Made by a program: the position numbers and the translations under genes
From: Bacteroidales bacterium
Lineage (GTDB): Bacteria > Bacteroidota > Bacteroidia > Bacteroidales > UBA932
Length of the DNA stretch: 64,000 nucleotides
Direction of reading: 5' to 3'
Assembly: GCA_017447815.1 (NCBI GenBank)
Contig: JAFSMS010000019.1
Location: 62,001-126,000 of the forward strand
Notes under the pieces: model-generated
What the model was told of the DNA's origin: nothing
The model's database searches: none
What the model saw: the letters and a program-made list of their open reading frames with translations, nothing else
Shown here: piece after piece, positions 58,873 through 64,000 of the stretch
Layout of the letters: each line of letters starts with the position of its first letter
Position numbering within the stretch: the stretch's first letter is position 1

Positions 58873-59513
58873 ACTGGAAAGAAATCATCAAGGCCGATTT
58901 TCCTTTATCGGCCCTACAGGAGGCGCGTCTGGAGGCGCTGGATGCCCTGTACCGGGAGTGGAATGCAAAAATCAATGTCATTTCCCGGAAAGATATCGAC
59001 GCCCTCTATGAGCACCATGTGCTTCATTCGCTGGCCATTGCCCGATATCTTCTCACCACGCCGGGGCTGGAGGAGCGCTTTGCCGGCGCCTCGGTGCTGG
59101 ACCTCGGGACCGGCGGCGGATTTCCCGGCATTCCGCTGGCCATCCTTTATCCGTCGGCCCGCTTTGTCCTGTGCGATTCCGTCGGCAAGAAAACCATTGT
59201 GGCTCAAGCGGTTGCATCGGCCCTGAACCTGGAAAACGTGAAGGTGGTGAATGCCCGGGCCGAATCGCTTCCCGAGGTGTTTGACTTTGTGGTTTCGCGG
59301 GCCGTGGCATCCCTTCCGGACTTCCTCCCCTGGGTAAAAGGAAAGTACACCCAGGGAATCCTCTACCTGAAAGGAGGCGATGTGAACGAGGAGATCGCCC
59401 TGGTGATGGCGCGGCACAGACTCCCACGCGGGTCGGTTCATACCTGGCCTGTATCGGCCTGGCTGCAGGATCCCTGGTACGAAGGGAAACTGGTTATCCA
59501 CATCGAAAAATAA
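58869..59513 (+). CDS. rsmG: 16S rRNA (guanine527-N7)-methyltransferase RsmG
   Basis: A 214-residue SAM-dependent methyltransferase that makes m7G527 in 16S rRNA; its loss gives low-level streptomycin resistance in other bacteria. Recognisable segments are KINVISRKDIDALYEHHVLHS, the SAM loop VLDLGTGGGFPGIPLA, SVGKKTIV and VVSRAVASLPDFL. It is of usual size and overlaps the sigma factor gene by 4 bp, which implies translational coupling. Confidence 0.94.
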   Translation: MNWKEIIKADFPLSALQEARLEALDALYREWNAKINVISRKDIDALYEHHVLHSLAIARYLLTTPGLEERFAGASVLDLGTGGGFPGIPLAILYPSARFVLCDSVGKKTIVAQAVASALNLENVKVVNARAESLPEVFDFVVSRAVASLPDFLPWVKGKYTQGILYLKGGDVNEEIALVMARHRLPRGSVHTWPVSAWLQDPWYEGKLVIHIEK

Positions 59514-59514
59514 T

Positions 59515-59545
59515 TTTGTTTTTTCCTGCGGAATTACTACCTTTG
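59515..59545 (+). promoter_or_regulatory. rpmH promoter
   Basis: TTTG (59515-59518), a 19 bp spacer and TACCTTTG (59538-59545) form a textbook Bacteroidota promoter, 35 bp upstream of the rpmH ATG. Confidence 0.8.
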
Positions 59546-59580
59546 CAGTCCTTACGCGAAAAGTATAAAATAGAGATATC

Positions 59581-59733
59581 ATGAAAAGAACATTCCAACC
59601 TTCCCGCCGCAAGCGTGTGAACAAGCATGGTTTCCGCGCTCGGATGGCCAGCGCCAACGGCCGTCGCGTCCTTAGCGCCCGTCGCCGTCACGCCCGTAAA
59701 AAACTCTCCGTCTCCGACGAAGACCGCTGGTAG
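59581..59733 (+). CDS. rpmH: 50S ribosomal protein L34
   Basis: A 50-residue basic protein beginning [20 protein letters not shown], unmistakably L34 of the large ribosomal subunit. It has the strongest-looking promoter in the window and a clean terminator, so it forms its own transcription unit. The C-terminal SDEDRW is slightly longer than in many L34 proteins. Confidence 0.98.
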   Translation: MKRTFQPSRRKRVNKHGFRARMASANGRRVLSARRRHARKKLSVSDEDRW

Positions 59734-59740
59734 AAAATGA

Positions 59741-59767
59741 GCAACCCCCTGTCGGGTTGCTTTTTTT
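59741..59767 (+). terminator. rpmH terminator
   Basis: GCAACCC and GGGTTGC form a 7 bp stem with a 6 nt loop, directly followed by seven T residues (59761-59767). It begins 8 bp after the rpmH stop. Confidence 0.93.
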
Positions 59768-59829
59768 GTCCCTTTCCCCTGTATCTCTCGCCTCTTTCCG
59801 GTGGCAAATAATCACCTGTCCATCAATCA

Positions 59830-59910
59830 CTTACGTACAATCCTCTGCGCTTTTTGCGCAGAGGATTGTACGTAAGACGCTGATTATTAAAGCGTTACCA
59901 GCCACCCGGG
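59830..59910 (+). repeat. Left end structure of the RAYT unit: perfect hairpin plus conserved blocks
   Basis: A 21 bp perfect inverted repeat (arms 59830-59850 and 59856-59876) with loop TTTTT has inner arm AATCCTCTGCGC. It is followed by CTGATTA (59880-59886), a 12 nt spacer and CAGCCACCCGGG (59899-59910). The same layout recurs in direct orientation at 61575-61654. A simple terminator is possible, but rpmH already has one, and the shared downstream blocks argue for an element end. Confidence 0.8.
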
Positions 59911-59947
59911 ATTGGGGGATTTACGTATCTTGTACAAAAAACAAGAC

Positions 59948-60502
59948 ATGATGACAGATCCGGGGGTGCTGGCGGTTTACTATCTTTCCCGAAAAGGCTT
60001 CGAAGAGCCTTTCCATGCCTATGGAATCCGTTGGGAAGAACGGGAAACCGAAGAACTGATTTCTTTTGTAAAGGCGGCGGCAAGAGAAATGAGACGGCGG
60101 GGGATCAGCCTTGCAGCGCCCTCGCAAAATGTGAGAATCACGCAAACATTCAGGGTGTTTATCGGCAATAAAGAACTGAAAATCCGCCCGATGGCCAAAT
60201 CGGTCCTGATTCTGTTCCTCCGGCATCCCGAGGGGATAGCATTAAAATGCATCGCAGATCATGAGAAGGAACTGAACTGGATATACAGGAGGGTGAGCCG
60301 AAGTTCAAGCCCGGAGGAAATCGCCTCCAGGGTAAGCAGAATCCTGGACCTTTTCAACAACGACCTGAATGTCAACATCGCCCGTGTCAACCATGCCCTG
60401 GCCACATTGGTAGATGACACCGACCTGTATCGGATAACGGGCGATGCCGGGAAGCCCAAACGAATCCCCCTGGACAGGAAATGGGTGATTTGGGAAGCCT
60501 GA
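59948..60502 (+). CDS. Uncharacterised partner protein of the RAYT transposase
   Basis: A 184-residue cytoplasmic protein starting at ATG 59948 (MMTDPGVLAVYYLS), with no signal peptide. The first half contains helices and FRVFIGNKELKIRPM. The second half (about 90-184) looks like a helical DNA-binding-type module: SVLILFLRHPEGIALKCIAD, HEKELNWIYRRVSRS, then an RVSRILDLFNNDLNVNIARV helix and IPLDRKWV. I recall similar unnamed Bacteroidales proteins but no defined family. Its place inside the hairpin-bracketed unit suggests it helps, or restrains, the transposase. A TTG start at 59912 would lengthen it by 12 residues but is less likely. Confidence 0.65.
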   Translation: MMTDPGVLAVYYLSRKGFEEPFHAYGIRWEERETEELISFVKAAAREMRRRGISLAAPSQNVRITQTFRVFIGNKELKIRPMAKSVLILFLRHPEGIALKCIADHEKELNWIYRRVSRSSSPEEIASRVSRILDLFNNDLNVNIARVNHALATLVDDTDLYRITGDAGKPKRIPLDRKWVIWEA

Positions 60503-60513
60503 AATGGCGGACA

Positions 60514-60565
60514 ATCGTAAAAAACAGTTCAAAAACACCTGAAACAACGCTATGTTTTTTACGAT
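60514..60565. repeat. Internal 13 bp inverted repeat between partner and transposase genes
   Basis: ATCGTAAAAAACA (60514-60526) and TGTTTTTTACGAT (60553-60565) are perfect inverted repeats with a 26 nt loop, lying between the partner stop and the transposase start. It could attenuate transcription into the transposase gene or be a binding or cleavage site. Confidence 0.75.
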
Positions 60566-60634
60566 GCTTGGATTCCTGAAAACTCCTGGATATCTTGCGG
60601 AAGCGCATCTCACTGGCGGGATGCCTGAAAGGTC

Positions 60635-61555
60635 ATGAGAGCAAGAAAAGTTTATCCGGGAGAGATTCACCATGTATGCCAAAAGACAATCGGCGGCGCT
60701 GTCATCTTTTACACCCTCCACGATTATCTGGTTTTCTTCACGATATACTGCACCGTTGCCCGGCGCTACGGCATTCCGGTTCTCGCCCTTTGTCCCATGG
60801 CCGATCATATCCATAATACCATCATGGTCCCTGACAAAACCACCCTTTCCAGGTTTGTACAGCAATACACGCATCTGTTTGCCAGGGAATGGAATGGCTC
60901 CCGAGGAAGAAGAGGTCCGCTTTTCAAAGCCCGCTTCATGAGTTCGGCTAAGCGTGGCAACAAACAGGTCAGGACAACCCTCAATTACAATTACAACAAT
61001 CCGGTCGAAAGAAAAATGGTCGGGAAAGCCGAAGAGTACCGCTGGAATTTCCTGCGCTATGCCCGCGAGAATCATCCCTATTCGGCTCCCATCGACCTGT
61101 CCGGCAAATCGGCCCGCTTCCGGGGAATCATCCAAGAAATCAAGAGAATCCTCATGGGAAACGGTTATTTGCATTACGCCCAACTCCTGAGATGGGAACG
61201 GCAGGTCACCGCCTTTGAATTCCAGCAAATCGTCGATTTTGCCATATCCCTTTGGAATCAAATTGACTATGATGAAGTTATCAGTTACTATGGAAACTAT
61301 GACGCCTTTCTGAGGTCGCTGCACGACAACACCGGGAGCGACTATGAAATAAAAGAAGACCATGACCTGTATTCGGACGCCGTGTACAGGGCGTGTTCCA
61401 AGGTTTTGCTCAAACAGAGGCTCGTCATGGACCTCTACGACATCCCCTCCCTGGCCGATGACAGGAAAAAAGAAGCGGAGGCGATTCTCCGGCAACAGAC
61501 ATCGGCCCATCCCAGCCAAATCAGAAAGTTCCTCCACCTCACGGGTGACAAGTAA
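60635..61555 (+). CDS. RAYT/Y1-type HUH transposase with C-terminal extension
   Basis: A 306-residue protein of the IS200-like Y1 transposase superfamily, RAYT branch. The HUH motif is His58-Ile-His60 in CPMADHIHN. The segment RGRRGPLFKARF (about 90-101) is typical, and the probable catalytic tyrosine is Tyr118 in LNYNYNNPVERKMV, matching the YIxxNPxRA motif. The usual RAYT core ends near residue 150; the remaining roughly 150 residues are an extra helical domain of unknown role. These enzymes nick single-stranded DNA at REP-type hairpins, and here hairpins lie on both sides. Confidence 0.88.
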   Translation: MRARKVYPGEIHHVCQKTIGGAVIFYTLHDYLVFFTIYCTVARRYGIPVLALCPMADHIHNTIMVPDKTTLSRFVQQYTHLFAREWNGSRGRRGPLFKARFMSSAKRGNKQVRTTLNYNYNNPVERKMVGKAEEYRWNFLRYARENHPYSAPIDLSGKSARFRGIIQEIKRILMGNGYLHYAQLLRWERQVTAFEFQQIVDFAISLWNQIDYDEVISYYGNYDAFLRSLHDNTGSDYEIKEDHDLYSDAVYRACSKVLLKQRLVMDLYDIPSLADDRKKEAEAILRQQTSAHPSQIRKFLHLTGDK

Positions 61556-61574
61556 GTCATTGAAGCTCAGCATA

Positions 61575-61654
61575 TTATGCTTAATCCTCTGCGCATTTTG
61601 CGCAGAGGATTAAGCATAAATAACTGATTACCAACGAGATAACAGCCACCCGGG
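61575..61654 (+). repeat. Right end structure of the RAYT unit: perfect hairpin plus conserved blocks
   Basis: A 20 bp perfect inverted repeat (arms 61575-61594 and 61600-61619) with loop ATTTT shares the inner arm AATCCTCTGCGC with the left copy, while its outer arm TTATGCTT differs but remains fully paired. CTGATTA (61624-61630), 12 nt and CAGCCACCCGGG (61643-61654) follow as on the left. Confidence 0.8.
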
Positions 61655-61670
61655 GCCACTTCCACGGGGG

Positions 61671-63014
61671 TTATTTCTTGATGGGATAGAGGCGGAGGAG
61701 AAGGAGGATCAGGAGGGCGATGGCAGCCGGGAAGAGGGAGAACAGGGCCCAGACCATGTGCTGTACGCTGCCCAGGTTGGTGATGGTGACCACCGTCTCG
61801 CCCGTCACGGGATCCTGGCTGGAGAGAAGGCCGGCAGCGCCGAGGAGCAGGGCCACGAGGGCGCCCGATATGGCCGACCCGAACTTCTGGGCCATCGTTC
61901 CGGAGGAGAAGATGAGGCCCGTGGAAGAGGTACCGTTCTTTTCGGTGGCATAGTCGGCCACATCGGCATACATGGACCACAGCAGCGGGGAATAAATGCC
62001 GATGCCGACGGACGTGATAATCACGTTGGCAATCATCACCCAGATCCAGGCGGGATCCATGGGGATGAAGAAGAAGGCGATGGACGAGACGGCGCAGATG
62101 ACGGCAGCCCAGGCAAAAGCCTTATGCTTGGAACCCACCCACTTGGTAAAGCGGGGCGTAAGTCCGCCGACAATCATGCACACCGCCTCTCCGAACATCA
62201 TAAACACGGTGTAGTTGATGATGAGGCCGGAAACCGTCACGTCGCCATGCATGCAATACTCGAACAGATAGGCCGCCACGGCATAGCGGAAACCGTTGAA
62301 AAAGTTGGTGCAAATGCCGATGAGCGTGAGGTAAATCCACGGCTTGTTGTGAATGAGGTCGGCAAAAGGCTTCAGGGAGAATTTCTCGGCCCGGACCGGC
62401 TCCAGCCTCTCTTTGGTAAGGAGGCCGCAGGCCAGGGTGCCCAAGGCGGCCAGGGCGCCCAGCACCACGCCCAACACGGCATACTGGTGCGCCGGCGTCC
62501 CGCCCACCATCTTCTGCAGATACGGGAAGGAGAAGAGGGTGACGAAACCCATCGCATAGGCGCCGACCATGCGGAACGAGGAGAACTCGTTGCGTTCATT
62601 GCTGTCTTCGGTCATGACGCCCAGAAGCGAGCCGTAAGGCACGTTCACCGCCGTATATACCACCATCATCAGCAGGTACAGGGCATAGGCATAAATCCGG
62701 CGGCCCGCAGGCCCCAGATCGGGCGTATAAAGCAGCAGGGCGAAGACCACGCCCAGCAGGATGGCGCCGAAAATCAGCCAGGGCCGATAGGTGCCCCAGC
62801 GGCTCTTGGTCCGGTCGGCGATGGCGCCCATCAGCGGGTCCGTAACCACGTCGAACAGGCGTGCCAGCAGCATCAGCGCTCCGGCATCGGCCACCGTAAG
62901 GCCGAAAATGTTGGTGAAGAAGAAGGGAAAAGCGATGGACATCACCTTCCATGTGATACCGCCGGCAGCGGCATCACCCAGGCCATATCCGATTTTCTCT
63001 GATAGTTTTGCCAT
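61671..63014 (-). CDS. GPH-family glycoside/pentoside/hexuronide:cation symporter
   Basis: A 447-residue MFS permease of the GPH (MelB-like) family with about twelve membrane segments. The N-terminal KIGYGLGDAAAGGITW, the DPLMGAIADRTKSRWGTYRPW motif (about 55-76) and VPYGSLLGVMTED are characteristic. It imports a disaccharide or glycoside with sodium or protons. It lies 29 bp downstream of the cellobiose 2-epimerase gene, and in characterised Bacteroides mannan operons such a symporter carries mannobiose, so beta-1,4-mannobiose is the best guess. Confidence 0.9.
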   Translation of the reverse strand: MAKLSEKIGYGLGDAAAGGITWKVMSIAFPFFFTNIFGLTVADAGALMLLARLFDVVTDPLMGAIADRTKSRWGTYRPWLIFGAILLGVVFALLLYTPDLGPAGRRIYAYALYLLMMVVYTAVNVPYGSLLGVMTEDSNERNEFSSFRMVGAYAMGFVTLFSFPYLQKMVGGTPAHQYAVLGVVLGALAALGTLACGLLTKERLEPVRAEKFSLKPFADLIHNKPWIYLTLIGICTNFFNGFRYAVAAYLFEYCMHGDVTVSGLIINYTVFMMFGEAVCMIVGGLTPRFTKWVGSKHKAFAWAAVICAVSSIAFFFIPMDPAWIWVMIANVIITSVGIGIYSPLLWSMYADVADYATEKNGTSSTGLIFSSGTMAQKFGSAISGALVALLLGAAGLLSSQDPVTGETVVTITNLGSVQHMVWALFSLFPAAIALLILLLLRLYPIKK

Positions 63015-63043
63015 GGATATCGGTTTTTAGTGCGGTAACAAAT

Positions 63044-64000
63044 TTAAGAAAAAATATTCAAAACCTGCAGACACATGCGCGTATTGTGGTAAGGGCACTT
63101 CCAGAAACCGGCCTTGGGTTGGGTAAGGTCCAGCGAACCGTCCGACAGAACGGCCCACCACCACTCTCCGTCTTTTCCGTCCACAAGGAACTCCTTGATG
63201 TACTTCCAGGCCGCGAGGGCGCGGTCGGCCGCCGCCCCGTCGCCGTGGTATTTCCACAGCCAGAGGTTTCCGACCACCGTCTCGGCCTGCACCCACCATT
63301 GGCGGGAATCGTCGAAGCGGCCGTCCGGAAGTTTCTCGTACCGCAGCGATCCGTCGGGCAGAAGACCTTCGTTCCCGGCCTTTCCCATGGCCAGGGCCCA
63401 AGGACGCACGCGGTTCACGACGTCCAGGTCCTTCAGTGCAAAGGCACACTCCAGGGCCAGCCAGGAAGTCTCGATGTCATGTCCGTAGGAAAGGCCGCCC
63501 GGAAGGACGCTCCAGTCACGCCGGAAATAGAGTTGCAGATGGCCGTCCGGAGCCATCACCCGGGTGCCGATTATCTCCAACAGGCGCACGACCGCCTCCT
63601 TCAGCCCTTCGTCCGGCCACACCTGGTACAGGTTGGCATAGGCTTCCAGGATATGGAGATGGGAATTCATGGTTTTGTCGGCATTGATATCATGGGCACT
63701 GAGCGACATGTCTTCCAGCGGGGAGAAATCCCGGGCGAGGGCCTCGATATAGCCTCCGTTCTCCCGGTCGGCGAAATAGGTTTCCACCACCTGGTAGAGG
63801 TTGACGGCATTCTTGAGGGCCTCATCATCCCGGGTCACCTTATAGAGTTCCGACAGGCCGTAGATGGCAAAGCCCTGGGCATAGAGTTGCTTTTTGGCAT
63901 CGAGCCGCTCCCCTTCCGGGGTCACGCTCCAATAGACGCCGCCGTATTTATGGTCGCAGAAATGCTCCAGGAACCAGTCGCGCGCATGCACGGCCGCCAC
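63044..64000 (-). CDS. Cellobiose 2-epimerase (AGE family), N-terminus cut by window edge
   Basis: The last 318 residues of an N-acylglucosamine 2-epimerase-superfamily protein resembling cellobiose 2-epimerase, which converts the reducing-end glucose or mannose of beta-1,4-disaccharides. Catalytic-type histidines are seen in MNSHLHILEAYANLY, LSYGHDIETSWLA and KCPYHNTRMC, and tryptophans in RQWWVQAETV line the (alpha/alpha)6 barrel cleft. The start lies beyond the right edge. With the GPH symporter it fits the mannobiose route (mannobiose to mannosylglucose, then phosphorolysis), but the phosphorylase and mannanase genes would be outside the window. Confidence 0.87.
   Translation of the reverse strand: MAAVHARDWFLEHFCDHKYGGVYWSVTPEGERLDAKKQLYAQGFAIYGLSELYKVTRDDEALKNAVNLYQVVETYFADRENGGYIEALARDFSPLEDMSLSAHDINADKTMNSHLHILEAYANLYQVWPDEGLKEAVVRLLEIIGTRVMAPDGHLQLYFRRDWSVLPGGLSYGHDIETSWLALECAFALKDLDVVNRVRPWALAMGKAGNEGLLPDGSLRYEKLPDGRFDDSRQWWVQAETVVGNLWLWKYHGDGAAADRALAAWKYIKEFLVDGKDGEWWWAVLSDGSLDLTQPKAGFWKCPYHNTRMCLQVLNIFS

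Larger units (their letters stand above)
59830..61654 (+). mobile_element. Hairpin-bracketed RAYT transposase unit with partner gene
   Basis: A 1.8 kb unit between rpmH and the GPH symporter gene: left hairpin structure, an unrecognised 184-residue gene, a 13 bp inverted repeat, a RAYT/Y1-type transposase gene, and a right hairpin structure in the same orientation as the left. The directly repeated hairpins with conserved flank blocks resemble REP sequences mobilised by HUH transposases. Exact boundaries and target site cannot be fixed from one copy. Confidence 0.7.

Noticed and set aside
59830..59876. Left 21 bp hairpin as a simple transcription terminator
   Set aside because: rpmH already has its own terminator at 59741-59767, and the same hairpin core with shared flank blocks recurs on the far side of the transposase gene. 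A double role at the right copy cannot be excluded.
1..64000. CRISPR arrays, tRNA and rRNA genes, phage modules
   Set aside because: I looked for evenly spaced repeats, cloverleaf-type segments and phage structural genes and found none that hold up by eye.

Overview
The window is a GC-rich chromosomal segment from a member of the Bacteroidales (Bacteroidota). The evidence is a SusC/SusD pair, many Bacteroidota-type lipoproteins, a DUF3822-rsmD gene pair, mannan-type cellobiose 2-epimerase/GPH symporter genes, and repeated promoters of the TTTG/TTG-N19-21-TAnnTTTG type. The family within the order cannot be settled by eye. No tRNA, rRNA or CRISPR array was seen. No stretch longer than about 240 bases lacks a gene or an assigned element.

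Region 1 (1-18.1 kb) is mostly housekeeping. It holds an edge-truncated sstT with a CoA-transferase, a divergent mazG, a leftward run (membrane-anchored protein, DUF3822, rsmD, cstA-like, DUF853 ATPase), and a rightward run (nrnA-like DHH phosphoesterase, two FKBP-like lipoproteins, a MATE exporter, a cytidylate kinase-like protein, a serine hydrolase, ettA and a glycerophosphodiesterase). The last of these meets a secreted tandem-domain esterase head-on.

Region 2 (18.1-55.6 kb) is a large glycan-utilisation locus. Leftward genes encode a mutarotase-like protein, a GH3 enzyme and a GH127 enzyme, with an aldehyde dehydrogenase beyond. Rightward genes encode an MFS sugar transporter, an AraA/FucI-type isomerase, a mannose-6-phosphate isomerase-like protein, a ROK kinase, SusC, SusD, an exo-beta-glucosaminidase-like GH2 enzyme, a DUF1735 lipoprotein and two DUF4855 proteins, one fused to a DUF6259-like domain. 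A GntR-type regulator with a LacI-like sensor follows. Further along are large secreted lipoproteins, two of them preceded by small peptide genes, plus an EEP-family phosphatase and an Rpn-family nuclease with a leftover alternative C-terminal cassette. Four copies of an 18-19 bp direct-repeat motif (CACCACAGTACACCACAG on the coding strand) lie just downstream of the -7 elements of four promoters in this region. They tie the MFS-SusCD operon to three distant lipoprotein transcription units as one probable regulon.

Region 3 (55.6-64 kb) returns to core genes (polA, an ECF sigma factor, rsmG, rpmH). A compact probable mobile unit follows: a RAYT/Y1-type HUH transposase with a long C-terminal extension and an unrecognised partner gene. 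The unit is bracketed by two directly repeated structures, each a perfect 20-21 bp hairpin whose outer arm differs between copies but stays self-complementary, plus shared CTGATTA and CAGCCACCCGGG blocks. The window ends in a GPH symporter and an edge-truncated cellobiose 2-epimerase, as in known beta-mannan catabolic operons.

The two most promising undescribed items are the hairpin-flanked RAYT plus partner unit and the direct-repeat operator regulon. A recognisable interspersed repeat has also entered two reading frames (the polA linker and the kinase 5' end).
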